Origin: Azohydromonas caseinilytica
Lineage (GTDB): Bacteria > Pseudomonadota > Gammaproteobacteria > Burkholderiales > Burkholderiaceae_C
DNA: 64,000 bases
Reading direction: 5' to 3'
NCBI RefSeq assembly: GCF_012927045.1
Contig: NZ_JABBFW010000010.1
Span: 62,001 to 126,000, forward strand
The translations under genes were made by a program, and so were the position numbers. This document shows positions 19,376 through 27,853 of the stretch, piece after piece; position 1 is the stretch's first letter; each line of letters opens with the position of its first letter. The notes under the pieces were generated by a model, which was given only the letters and a program-made list of their open reading frames with translations, did no database searches and was not told the DNA's origin.

Positions 19376-19966
19376 ATGAGCACCTCGCCCCTGCGCGACT
19401 TCGTTGTCGCGGTCACGCGCGAAGTGGAGCGCGACGCCGCCGAAGCCCAACGCCTGGCCGCCGTGCGGGCCCACCTGGCCCGCCTGGTGGCGCGCGACGA
19501 CTGGCTGCCCGACGAGCTGGCCCAGCCCCATCCCCAGCATTACCGCCAGTACCTGCTGCACGCCGACCCGCTGGAGCGCTTCTCGGTGGTGAGCTTCGTG
19601 TGGGGCCCGGGCCAGCGCACGCCGGTGCACGACCACACCGTGTGGGGCCTCATCGGCATGCTGCGCGGCGAGGAAGTCGCGCAGAACTTCGCCTATGACG
19701 CGGCAGGGTGCCTGGTGCCCACGGGGCCGGCACAGCGCCTGCGCCCGGGCGACGTCGAAGCCGTGTCGCCCACGCTGGGCGACATCCACCAGGTGAGCAA
19801 CGCCTTCGACGATCGCAGCTCCATTTCGATCCACGTCTACGGTGCCAACATCGGTGCCGTGCACCGCTGGGTCTATGCCCCGGACGGCACCAGAAAACCC
19901 TTCGTGTCCGGCTATTCCAATACCTGGGTCCCCAACCTCTGGGACCGCTCCAAGGAGACCACCTGA
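19376..19966 (+). CDS. Cysteine dioxygenase-family thiol dioxygenase
   Basis: A 196-residue cupin of the cysteine dioxygenase type I family. The iron ligands are H85 and H87 (TPVHDHTVWGLIGMLRGEE) and H138 (GDIHQVSN). The family oxidises a thiol to a sulfinate with oxygen and Fe(II); substrates include cysteine and 3-mercaptopropionate. The cysteine needed for the Cys-Tyr crosslink of mammalian cysteine dioxygenase is not evident near the cupin motif, which favours a bacterial 3-mercaptopropionate-like enzyme, though this is uncertain. AGGAAAC precedes the ATG. Its TGA overlaps the next ATG, so it is translationally coupled to the rhodanese. Confidence 0.9.
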   Translation: MSTSPLRDFVVAVTREVERDAAEAQRLAAVRAHLARLVARDDWLPDELAQPHPQHYRQYLLHADPLERFSVVSFVWGPGQRTPVHDHTVWGLIGMLRGEEVAQNFAYDAAGCLVPTGPAQRLRPGDVEAVSPTLGDIHQVSNAFDDRSSISIHVYGANIGAVHRWVYAPDGTRKPFVSGYSNTWVPNLWDRSKETT

Positions 19967-21579
19967 TGTCCGTGTCCCCCGACCTGCCGCGCCTGAGCGC
20001 ATCGGACGTGCGCACCGCGCTGCTGTTCAGGCGCGAGATCGCGCTCATCGACGTGCGCGAAGAGGACCCTTTCGCGCAGGAGCACCCGCTGTTCGCGGTG
20101 CTGCTCTCGGCCGGCCGCATCGAGCTGGAGGCGCCGTGGCGGCTGCCGCGCCACGACGTGACCATCGCCGTCTACGAAGACGGCGAGGGCCTGGCCGAGC
20201 CCGCGGCGCGGCGGCTGCAGGCGCTGGGCTACACCGGGGTGCACCTGCTCGACGGCGGCCTGCAGGGCTGGCGCGACGCTGGCGGCGAGCTGTTCCGCGA
20301 CGTGAACGTGCCGAGTAAAGCCTTCGGCGAACTGGTCGAGCACGAGCGCGGCACGCCCTCGCTGCCGGCCCAGGAGGTCAAGGCGCTGCTGGACGCCAAG
20401 GCCGACGTGGTGGTGCTGGACGCGCGCCGCTTTGACGAGTACCAGACCATGAGCATCCCCGGCGGCATCAGCGTGCCCGGCGCAGAGCTGGCGCTGCGCG
20501 TGCGCGACCTGGCCCCCGATCCGAAGACGCGCGTCATCGTGAATTGCGCCGGGCGCACGCGCAGCCTCATCGGCACGCAGAGCCTGGTCAACGCCGGCAT
20601 CCCCAACCCCGTGGCGGCGCTGCGCAACGGCACCATCGGCTGGACCTTGGCGGGCTTCGAGCTGGACCACGGCGCGCAGCGCAGCTTCGGCCCGGCCAGC
20701 GAAACACACCGCCGCGCCGCCCAGACCGCCGCGCAGGCGCTGGCCGACCGCGCCGGGGCGCTGCGCCTGACCCGGGCCGGCCTGGCGACCTGGGAACGCG
20801 ACGCCAGCCGCACGCTGTACCGTTGGGACGTGCGCACGCCGCAGGAGTACGCCGCCGGCCACCTGCCCGGCTTCGGCAGCGCGCCGGGCGGGCAGCTGGT
20901 GCAGGAGACCGACGTGTTCGCCGCCGTGCGCGGCGCGCGCATCGTGCTGGTGGACGGCGGCGCCGAAACCGACGGCGTGCGCGCCGCGATGACGGCGCAC
21001 TGGCTGGCACAGATGGGCTGGGAGGTGGCCTGGCTCATCGATGCCGAGCCGGCGCATTTCACCGAGACCGACGCCTGGCAGCCGCCGCACGCGCCCTTCC
21101 CGGCGGTGGACGCGGTGACGCCGGCCAAGCTGGCCGACCAGCTCGCCCACGGCGGCACGCTGCTGCTCAACGTCACCACCAGCGCCAATCACGTCAAGGG
21201 CCATATCCCGGGCGCGTGGTGGGTGCTGCGCGCGCAACTGCCCCAGGTGCTGGCGCAACTGCCGGCGCCGGAGCGCATCGTGCTGACCTGCGGCAGCAGC
21301 GCGCTGGCGCGCTTCGCCGCGGCTGACCTGGCCCGTGTCACCGATCTGCCCGTGGCGGTGCTGGAGGGCGGCAATGCCGCCTGGGCTACCGAGGGCCGGC
21401 CGCTGGAGACCGGCGGGCAGCGGCTGGCGAGCCCGCGCATCGACCGCTACCGCCGGCCCTACGAGGGCACCGACGCCCCGCGCGAGGCGATGCAGGCCTA
21501 CCTGGACTGGGAGTTCGGGTTGGTGGCGCAGCTCGGCCGCGACGGTACGCACGGCTTCAAGGTGCTGGCCGCGGCGTGA
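19966..21579 (+). CDS. Four-domain rhodanese-like sulfurtransferase
   Basis: A 537-residue protein made of four rhodanese modules. Domain 2 (about 130-235) has the catalytic cysteine C194 in VNCAGRTRS and domain 4 (about 385-480) has C442 in LTCGSSALARF. The matching positions in domains 1 and 3 are Y70 and D330, so these are inactive. Rhodaneses move sulfane sulfur between thiols, thiosulfate and acceptors. Coupled translation with the thiol dioxygenase suggests that sulfur from its product or a persulfide passes through this enzyme. Multi-domain rhodaneses of this length beside cysteine dioxygenase genes occur in Burkholderiales. Confidence 0.9.
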   Translation: MSVSPDLPRLSASDVRTALLFRREIALIDVREEDPFAQEHPLFAVLLSAGRIELEAPWRLPRHDVTIAVYEDGEGLAEPAARRLQALGYTGVHLLDGGLQGWRDAGGELFRDVNVPSKAFGELVEHERGTPSLPAQEVKALLDAKADVVVLDARRFDEYQTMSIPGGISVPGAELALRVRDLAPDPKTRVIVNCAGRTRSLIGTQSLVNAGIPNPVAALRNGTIGWTLAGFELDHGAQRSFGPASETHRRAAQTAAQALADRAGALRLTRAGLATWERDASRTLYRWDVRTPQEYAAGHLPGFGSAPGGQLVQETDVFAAVRGARIVLVDGGAETDGVRAAMTAHWLAQMGWEVAWLIDAEPAHFTETDAWQPPHAPFPAVDAVTPAKLADQLAHGGTLLLNVTTSANHVKGHIPGAWWVLRAQLPQVLAQLPAPERIVLTCGSSALARFAAADLARVTDLPVAVLEGGNAAWATEGRPLETGGQRLASPRIDRYRRPYEGTDAPREAMQAYLDWEFGLVAQLGRDGTHGFKVLAAA

Positions 21580-21680
21580 ACGACGCCGCGCGCGGGCCTT
21601 CCGCCTGGCGCGGGGTCGGGATCGGGACGCCGGAGGCAGGCGATACAGTTCCGCCCCAGTCCCGCTCCCAGAACGCCTCG

Positions 21681-22616
21681 ATGAAGACGGAAGACCTGCG
21701 CGCCTTCGACGCCGTGGTGCGCCACGGCTCGATCAGCCTGGCCGCGCGCGAACTCGGCCTGACCCAGCCCGCCACCACGCGCCGCATCCAGAACCTGGAA
21801 GAGTCGCTGGGCGTGCAGCTGCTGGACCGCAGCATCAAGCCCCCCAAGCCTTCGACGCTGGGCCTGCGCGTGCATGCGCAAACCCGCGCCGCGCTGCGCG
21901 AGATCGACGCGCTGCGCGACCTGGTCACCACCGACGCCATGCCCACTGGCCGGCTGCGCCTGGGGCTGACGCACTCCATGGGCGCCTCCAGCCTGGTGGA
22001 GCTGCTGCAGGACATGAGGACCCGCTTTCCCGAGGTGCAGCTGCAGGTGGCGACCGACTGGAGCGCGCGGCTGGTGGAGGCCGTCCAGCAGGGCCGGCTC
22101 GATGCCGCGGCGGTGTTCATGCCGCCCTCGAAGCTGTGGCCCGACACGCTGAGCGCGCAACGGCTGGCCTCCACCGAGGTGCTGGTCGTGGCGGCCAAGG
22201 GCCGCTTCGCCAGGACCAGCGTGCGGCTCAAGGACGTGTTCGACGCGGGCTGGATTCTCAATCCGGACGGCTGTGGCTTTCGCGCCGCGCTGCAGCGCGC
22301 GCTGTCCGAGCAGGGCCTGCCCTTCCAGCTGAGCCTGGAAACCCATGGCAGCGAGCTGCAGCTCGGCCTGGTGGCCGCCGGCCTGGGCCTGGGCTTCGTG
22401 TCCCGCCCCGCGCTGCAGGCCAGCCGCCATGCCGAAGCCCTGGACGTGATGACGCTGCGCGATTTCTCACTCGCCCTGGACGTGTGGCTGGTCAGCCCGA
22501 CCTCGCAGGGCAACCTGCAGCGCGCCATCGAGCACTTCGGGGCGGCGCTGGGGCGCGGGATGGGGACGGACGCGCAGGGAACCACGGCGCGCTCCGGGCG
22601 GCGGACGAAGAAGTAA
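21681..22616 (+). CDS. LysR-family regulator of the sulfur cluster
   Basis: A 311-residue LysR-type regulator: N-terminal winged helix (LRAFDAVVRHGSISLAARELG then QPATTRRIQNLEESLGVQLLDR) and a periplasmic-binding-protein-like effector domain. The ATG at 21681 fits the family; the in-frame ATG at 21576 overlaps the rhodanese stop and adds 35 atypical residues. It lies about 100 bases after the rhodanese gene on the same strand and is probably the regulator of the divergent operons. The effector may be a sulfur compound, as with CysB/Cbl, but no direct evidence is visible. Confidence 0.9.
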   Translation: MKTEDLRAFDAVVRHGSISLAARELGLTQPATTRRIQNLEESLGVQLLDRSIKPPKPSTLGLRVHAQTRAALREIDALRDLVTTDAMPTGRLRLGLTHSMGASSLVELLQDMRTRFPEVQLQVATDWSARLVEAVQQGRLDAAAVFMPPSKLWPDTLSAQRLASTEVLVVAAKGRFARTSVRLKDVFDAGWILNPDGCGFRAALQRALSEQGLPFQLSLETHGSELQLGLVAAGLGLGFVSRPALQASRHAEALDVMTLRDFSLALDVWLVSPTSQGNLQRAIEHFGAALGRGMGTDAQGTTARSGRRTKK

Positions 22617-22628
22617 GGCGCAGCCTCC

Positions 22629-22955
22629 TCAACGGAAGAACAGCTGCCGGATCGCCAGCGTGTGCCCGGCCTCGATGGCCATCAGGGCCACCAGCACCAG
22701 CAGCGCCAGCGGGGGCAGCAGGATCGCGCACACCAGCGCCAGCCGCTCCCAGGCCATGTGCATGAACACCGCCACGATCAGCCCGGCCTTGAGCAGCATG
22801 AAGATGACGATCAGGCTCCAGCGCAGCGGGCCCTGGACGTGGAAATAGTCCACCAGGTACGACAGCGTGCTGAGCACGAACAGCAGCGCCCACACCTTGA
22901 GGTACAGGCCGACGGGATGGCCCTGCCCATGCTCTTGAGTCTTGCCAGCATCCAT
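22629..22955 (-). CDS. Cytochrome c oxidase subunit IV-like membrane protein
   Basis: A 108-residue protein with three transmembrane segments: LYLKVWALLFVLSTLSYLV, RWSLIVIFMLLKAGLIVAVF followed by MHMAWE, and a C-terminal helix. This is the pattern of the prokaryotic subunit IV (CoxD/CtaF-like). It is the last gene of the oxidase operon, starting 8 bases after the subunit III stop. It probably supports assembly of the binuclear centre rather than catalysis. Confidence 0.85.
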   Translation of the reverse strand: MDAGKTQEHGQGHPVGLYLKVWALLFVLSTLSYLVDYFHVQGPLRWSLIVIFMLLKAGLIVAVFMHMAWERLALVCAILLPPLALLVLVALMAIEAGHTLAIRQLFFR

Positions 22956-22963
22956 GCGCGGCC

Positions 22964-23653
22964 TCACCACAGGTAGAAGAAGGCGAAGATGAACACCCAC
23001 ACCAGATCGACGAAGTGCCAGTACAGGCCGGCAATCTCGACGATCTGATAGTTGCCGCCGTTGCGCTCGTAGTGCCCGCGCTGCACGCGCCAGGCCACCA
23101 CCAGCAAATACACCACCCCGGCCGACACGTGCAGGCCGTGGAAACCGGTGATCATGAAGAAGCTGGAGCCGAACTGCTCGGCGCCCATCGGGTTGCCCCA
23201 GGGCCGCACGCCCTCGTGGATCAGCTTGCTCCACTCGAAGGCCTGCATGCCCACGAAGGTCGCGCCCAGCGCCGCCGTGGCGATCATCAGCACGGCCGCG
23301 CGCTGGCGCTCGCGCCGCATCGCCATGCTCACCGCCATGGCCATGGTGCCGCTGCTGCTGATGAGCACGAAGGTCATGATCGCGATGAGGATCAGCGGCA
23401 CGTCCACCCCGCCGATGTTCAGCGAGAACACCTCGCTCGGGTTCGGCCACGGCACGGTGGTCGAGACGCGCACCGTCATGTAGCTGGTAAGGAAGCAGCC
23501 GAAGACGAAGGTGTCGCTGAGCAGGAAGATCCACATCATCGCCTTGCCCCAGGGCACGGGGAAGGCTTCGCGGTCGGACGCCCAATCGTTCATGAATCCG
23601 CGCCAGCCGCTGGCCACGGCCCGGGTCGGCGGTGGATGCAGGTCAGCTTGCAT
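22964..23653 (-). CDS. ctaE: Cytochrome c oxidase subunit III
   Basis: A 229-residue heme-copper oxidase subunit III with seven hydrophobic segments. Features are WIFLLSDTFVFGCFLTSY, FVLISSSGTMAMAVSMA, GMQAFEWSKLIHEG, SSFFMITGFHGLHVSAG and the closing YWHFVDLVWVFIFAFFYLW. The ATG at 23653 is preceded by GAGGAG; codons further upstream belong to the intergenic stretch. It is the fourth oxidase gene, after a shorter subunit-III-like gene. Confidence 0.93.
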   Translation of the reverse strand: MQADLHPPPTRAVASGWRGFMNDWASDREAFPVPWGKAMMWIFLLSDTFVFGCFLTSYMTVRVSTTVPWPNPSEVFSLNIGGVDVPLILIAIMTFVLISSSGTMAMAVSMAMRRERQRAAVLMIATAALGATFVGMQAFEWSKLIHEGVRPWGNPMGAEQFGSSFFMITGFHGLHVSAGVVYLLVVAWRVQRGHYERNGGNYQIVEIAGLYWHFVDLVWVFIFAFFYLW

Positions 23654-23670
23654 GACGAGGGCTCCTCGAT

Positions 23671-24264
23671 TCAGAAACCGCAGATGAAGCGCACCACCGG
23701 CGGCGTGAGGCCGGCGAAGGTGGCCAGCAGCACCAGCCAGGCCAGCAGCAGGAAGTGCCAGTAGCGCGCGCACAGCGCCGCGCGCCAGGGCTGCCGCGCC
23801 AGCCCGTGCAGCGTCAGCGTCCAGCCCACCAGGCCGCCCAGCACATGCAGCGCGTGCAGCGCCGTGAGCAGGTAGAAGAAGCTCGCGGCCGGGTTGCCCG
23901 CGGGCCTGACCTGCAGCGCCAGCAGCGCCTGCCAGGCCCAGGCCTGGACCACGACGAAGGCCAGCGCGCAGGCGCCACCGATGAGCAGCTCACGCCGCGC
24001 CGGAAGAAAGGCGCCGGCGCGGGCCGCCCCGGCGGCGGCCTGCAGCGCGATGCTGCCCGCCAGCAGCAACCCCGTGCTCAGCCCCAGTTGCCACGGCAAC
24101 GCCAGGTCGGCCCAGTCGTCGCTGCCCATGCGCATCACGTAGGCCAGGATGCACAGTGCGAACAGCGTGCCGGCCACCGCGATGAAGGCCCACAGCGCCA
24201 CGCCCACGGCCGCCGCGCGCGCCGGCGCGGCGGGCGGGACGGACCACGACAACGCCGCACTCAT
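23671..24264 (-). CDS. Second, divergent heme-copper oxidase subunit III-like protein
   Basis: A 197-residue membrane protein with about five helices. The segment AASFFYLLTALHALHVLGGLVGW and the end RYWHFLLLAWLVLLATFAG are the subunit III signature (HxLHVxxG, YWHF.), but the protein is shorter and alanine/leucine-rich compared with the true subunit III in the next gene. It overlaps ctaD by four bases (ATGA), so it is translationally coupled to subunit I. Two tandem subunit-III-like genes occur in some caa3-type operons. Whether both are in the final complex is unknown. Confidence 0.85.
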   Translation of the reverse strand: MSAALSWSVPPAAPARAAAVGVALWAFIAVAGTLFALCILAYVMRMGSDDWADLALPWQLGLSTGLLLAGSIALQAAAGAARAGAFLPARRELLIGGACALAFVVVQAWAWQALLALQVRPAGNPAASFFYLLTALHALHVLGGLVGWTLTLHGLARQPWRAALCARYWHFLLLAWLVLLATFAGLTPPVVRFICGF

Positions 24265-26072
24265 GCCGTCGCCTCCGAGGAGCCGGCCGTGCCCGCGGGT
24301 CCGGGCGTCCCGGGCGTGGCCTGCGGCTGCGGCCCGGTGTATTCGGGCTCATGGTCGCCGCCCAGCTCGGCCGGGGCGTCCTGGGCGATGAAATCCTCCT
24401 TGGCGCCCGGGACGCTGTAGGCATAGGCCCAGCGGTGCACCACCGGCAGCGCCTCGCCCCAGTTGCCGTGCACGGGGGGCGTCTGCGGCGTCTGCCATTC
24501 CAGCGAGGCGGCACGCCAGGGATTGGAGCCGGCCACGCGGCCGTGGCTCAGGCTCCAGGCCAGGTTGTAGAGGAACAGCAGCTGCCCCAGCGCCACCACC
24601 AGCGCCGCCACCGTGATGAACTCGTTGAGCAGGTGCGCCGACGGCGGGATGAAGGCATAGCCCTCGAAGCTGTTGTAGCGCCGCGGCATGCCCAGCACGC
24701 CCAGGTAATGCATGGGGAAGAAGATGGCGTAGGTGCCCAGGAACGTGATCCAGAAGTGCAGCCGTCCCAGCCGGTCGTCGAGCAGGCGGCCGGTGATCTT
24801 GGGATACCAGTGGTAGATGCCCCCGAACACCACCAGCAGCGGCGCCACGCCCATCACCATGTGGAAGTGCGCCACCACGAAGTAGGTGTTGGACAGCGGG
24901 ATGTCGACCGTGACGTTGCCCAGGAACAGCCCGGTGAGCCCGCCGATGAGGAAGGTGCTGATGAAGGCCAGCGCGAACAGCATCGGCACCGTGAAGTGGA
25001 TGTCGCCGCGCCACAGCGTGAGCAGCCAGTTGTAGACCTTGATGGCGGTGGGCACGGCGATGATGAGCGTGCTGATGGCGAAGAAGAAGCCGAAGTACGG
25101 GTTCATGCCGCTGATGAACATGTGGTGCGCCCACACCACGAAGCTCAGCAGCCCGATGGCCAGGATGGCCCACACCATGGTGCGGTAGCCGAAGATGCTC
25201 TTGCGCGCGTGCACGCTGATGAGGTCGGAGACGATGCCGAAAGCCGGCAGCGCGACGATGTAGACCTCCGGGTGGCCGAAGAACCAGAACAGGTGCTGGA
25301 ACAGCAGCGGGCTGCCGCCGCGGTAGCCGGTGGGCTGGCCCATGGACACCAGCGCGGGCATGAAGAAGCTGGTGTGCAGCGTCTTGTCCAGCAGCATCAT
25401 CACGCCGCTGACGAACAGCGCCGGGAAGGCCAGCAGCGCCAGGATGGTGGCCACGAAGATGCCCCACACCGTCAGCGGCATGCGCAGCAGCGTCATGCCG
25501 CGCGTGCGCGCCTGCAGCACCGTGGTGACGTAGTTGAGGCCGCCCATGGTGGCGGCCACGATGAAGATCAGCAGCGACACCAGCATCAGCACGATGCCGC
25601 CCTCCTGCCCCGGCGTGCCCTGCAGGATGGCCTGCGGCGGGTACAGCGTCCAGCCGGCGCCGGTGGGGCCGCCCGTGACGAAGAAGCTCGCCAGCAGCAC
25701 CAGCACCGACAGCAGGTAGACCCAGAAGCTCAGCATGTTGAGGAAGGGGAACACCATGTCGCGCGCCCCGACCATCAACGGGATCAGGTAGTTGCCGAAG
25801 CCGCCCAGGAACAGCGCCGTGAGCAGGTAGATCACCATGATCATCCCGTGCATGGTGATGAACTGCTGGTAGTGCGCTGCGTCCGTGCCCAGTGCGCTGC
25901 CCGGAAAGGCCAGTTGCAGCCGCATCAGGTTGGAGAGCACCAGCCCCACCAGCCCCACCACGATGGCGGTGCCGCCGTACTGGATGGCGATGACCTTGTG
26001 GTCCTGGCTCCAGACGTAGCGCGTCCAGAAGCTCTGCGCGTAGCCGTGCTCGGCATGTGCGGCGTGGTCCAT
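24261..26072 (-). CDS. ctaD: Cytochrome c oxidase subunit I (caa3 type)
   Basis: A 603-residue subunit I with twelve transmembrane helices. The low-spin heme histidines are in ITMHGMIMVIYLL (H75) and AHFHMVMG, the CuB site is formed by FGHPEVYIVALPAFG (with the tyrosine that crosslinks to histidine and the D-channel glutamate) and VWAHHMF. These mark an A-type proton-pumping oxygen reductase. A C-terminal soluble tail after residue ~520 is acidic and proline-rich. It is the second gene of the operon, 40 bases after ctaC. Confidence 0.97.
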   Translation of the reverse strand: MDHAAHAEHGYAQSFWTRYVWSQDHKVIAIQYGGTAIVVGLVGLVLSNLMRLQLAFPGSALGTDAAHYQQFITMHGMIMVIYLLTALFLGGFGNYLIPLMVGARDMVFPFLNMLSFWVYLLSVLVLLASFFVTGGPTGAGWTLYPPQAILQGTPGQEGGIVLMLVSLLIFIVAATMGGLNYVTTVLQARTRGMTLLRMPLTVWGIFVATILALLAFPALFVSGVMMLLDKTLHTSFFMPALVSMGQPTGYRGGSPLLFQHLFWFFGHPEVYIVALPAFGIVSDLISVHARKSIFGYRTMVWAILAIGLLSFVVWAHHMFISGMNPYFGFFFAISTLIIAVPTAIKVYNWLLTLWRGDIHFTVPMLFALAFISTFLIGGLTGLFLGNVTVDIPLSNTYFVVAHFHMVMGVAPLLVVFGGIYHWYPKITGRLLDDRLGRLHFWITFLGTYAIFFPMHYLGVLGMPRRYNSFEGYAFIPPSAHLLNEFITVAALVVALGQLLFLYNLAWSLSHGRVAGSNPWRAASLEWQTPQTPPVHGNWGEALPVVHRWAYAYSVPGAKEDFIAQDAPAELGGDHEPEYTGPQPQATPGTPGPAGTAGSSEATA

Positions 26073-26112
26073 GGAAACGGTCCTTCCCTTGGGGCGTTCC
26101 TCGTCGGCGTTG

Positions 26113-27228
26113 TCAGCGCGGCTGCGCGCCGATGCTCTGGATGTAGGCCAGCAGCTGCGCCACCTGCTCGTCGCTCAGCGGCGTCTTGGGCATGATCGGC
26201 GCGTAGCCCTGCACCACCTGGGCCTGCGGATCGCGCATCGAGCGCTCCAGGTAGGCCGCGTCGGCAATCACATGGCTGCCGTCGCTGAGGGTTTCGCTGC
26301 GGCCGTACAGGCCCTTCCAGCTCGGTCCGGCGCCGGGGCTGCCGTCCACGCTGTGACAGGCGGCGCAGCCCATGGACAGCGCCAGCTGCTGCCCGCGCTG
26401 CACCGGCGTGTCCGCGCCGCCCGGGCCGGGCGTGGCCGGCGCGCGCGCCGCGGCGAAGCTGGGCTTGCCCTTGAGCCAAGCCTGGAACGCGGCCTCGTCC
26501 TCCACCACCAGGTAGCCGCGCATGGCGGCGTGGCCCAGCCCGCACAGCTGCGCGCACAGCACCTCGAAGCGGCCGGGCTGCGTGGGCGTGAACCAGAAGC
26601 TCGTCACCATGCCCGGCACCATGTTCATGCGCGCGCGCAGCGGCGGCACGTAGAAGTCGTGCAGCGCGTCGATGGAGCGCATCAGCAGCTTGACCGGCCG
26701 GTTCAGCGGCAGGTGCAGCTCGTTGCCCTCCACCAGCACGTCGTCCAGCGCGGCGGCGTCGCGCTCGTCGAGGCCGAAGGGATTGCGCCCGTCCACGAGC
26801 CGGGCGTCGCTGCGGCCCAGCTCGCCGCCCTGGCCCGGGAAGCGGTAGCGCCATTGCCACTGCTGGCCCAGCACCTCGACCACCAGCGCGTCCCGCGGCG
26901 GACGCACGTACTCGGCATAGACGTACAGCCCCGGCGCCAGCAAGGCCACGATGCCCAGCGCCGTGCCGCCGATCAGCCAGCGCTCCAGGCGGTGGTTTTC
27001 AGGCTGGTAGTGCGCGCGCCGGCCCGGCCGGTGCCGGTAGCGCACCAGCATCCAGGCCAGCAACAAGTGCAGCCCGACGAAGAACACGCCCGTGACCAGC
27101 AGCGTGATCGCCAGCGTGTGGTCCATGTGCGACCAGTTGGACGCCAGCGGCGTGATCCACCACGGGCTGGCGGCGTGGAACCACACCACGGCGACGACGA
27201 TCGCCACCAGCGCCACAGCCATCCACAT
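26113..27228 (-). CDS. ctaC: Cytochrome c oxidase subunit II fused to cytochrome c
   Basis: A 371-residue subunit II. Two N-terminal membrane helices are followed by the cupredoxin domain, with the CuA ligands in DALHDFY and CAQLCGLGHAAM, then a C-terminal cytochrome c domain with heme motif CAACH (in SMGCAACHSVDG) and axial methionine in YAPIMPKTPLSDEQV. The fusion makes this a caa3-type oxidase that accepts electrons through its own cytochrome. It is the first oxidase gene; two small membrane proteins lie upstream on the same strand. Confidence 0.95.
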   Translation of the reverse strand: MWMAVALVAIVVAVVWFHAASPWWITPLASNWSHMDHTLAITLLVTGVFFVGLHLLLAWMLVRYRHRPGRRAHYQPENHRLERWLIGGTALGIVALLAPGLYVYAEYVRPPRDALVVEVLGQQWQWRYRFPGQGGELGRSDARLVDGRNPFGLDERDAAALDDVLVEGNELHLPLNRPVKLLMRSIDALHDFYVPPLRARMNMVPGMVTSFWFTPTQPGRFEVLCAQLCGLGHAAMRGYLVVEDEAAFQAWLKGKPSFAAARAPATPGPGGADTPVQRGQQLALSMGCAACHSVDGSPGAGPSWKGLYGRSETLSDGSHVIADAAYLERSMRDPQAQVVQGYAPIMPKTPLSDEQVAQLLAYIQSIGAQPR

Positions 27229-27307
27229 GCCGACCTCCCTTCCAGGCCACGGCTCCCGAGCGGCCCCCGCCGCCCGGCGTGGCTCGGATCGAATCAGCTC
27301 ACCCGCA

Positions 27308-27832
27308 TCAAGCGCTCAATCCTGTCTCTACCTGCGCGGGCTCCCGGCGGAACTTCCAGTACAGCAGCGCAGCCGAGATGCCGAACACCAGGTGAGCCAT
27401 CAGCGTGGACCAGCCGCGCATCTGCGCGAACCACGGAAAGGCCAGCGACATCAGGTGGAAGTTGAGCAGGTACAGCAGCACGCCGAAGACGGCGCCGATG
27501 GTTTCGATCTTTCCCGGGCTGTGCTCGCTGTGGAACTCCGTCACCAGCACGGCCAGCGCCAAGCCGAACACGATGCCCAGCAGGTAGTGGATGAAGAGCG
27601 CGAGCACCACCACGCCGACGCTGAAGCCGCTGCGATCCAGCACGCCGGAGCCCAGCACCATGGCCGCGAGCATGCGCGCGGTCAGCCAGGGATCGCCGTT
27701 GTCCATCAGCAGCGTCCACACGCCTTCGAGCACCATCAGCACCGCGCCGGCGAGGAACCCCGCCACCGCCGCCGCGGCCCAGTCGGGCTTGCGGCCGTGC
27801 CAGTCATGTGCATGCAGCCGAAGCAGTTCCAT
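27308..27832 (-). CDS. Integral membrane protein of unknown function
   Basis: A 174-residue protein with four predicted membrane segments, among them AAAAVAGFLAGAVLMVLEGVW, VVVLALFIHYLLGIVFGLAL and IGAVFGVLLYLLNFHLM, plus HLVFGISAALLYW at the end. The conserved-looking histidines in membrane context (FIHYLLG, NFHLMSL, AHLVFG) might be functional. I do not recognise a named family. It lies between a DUF1269-like gene and the oxidase operon on the same strand, so it may be co-expressed with the oxidase. Confidence 0.7.
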   Translation of the reverse strand: MELLRLHAHDWHGRKPDWAAAAVAGFLAGAVLMVLEGVWTLLMDNGDPWLTARMLAAMVLGSGVLDRSGFSVGVVVLALFIHYLLGIVFGLALAVLVTEFHSEHSPGKIETIGAVFGVLLYLLNFHLMSLAFPWFAQMRGWSTLMAHLVFGISAALLYWKFRREPAQVETGLSA

Positions 27833-27853
27833 GGCGAACTCCCTTCAATGCGT

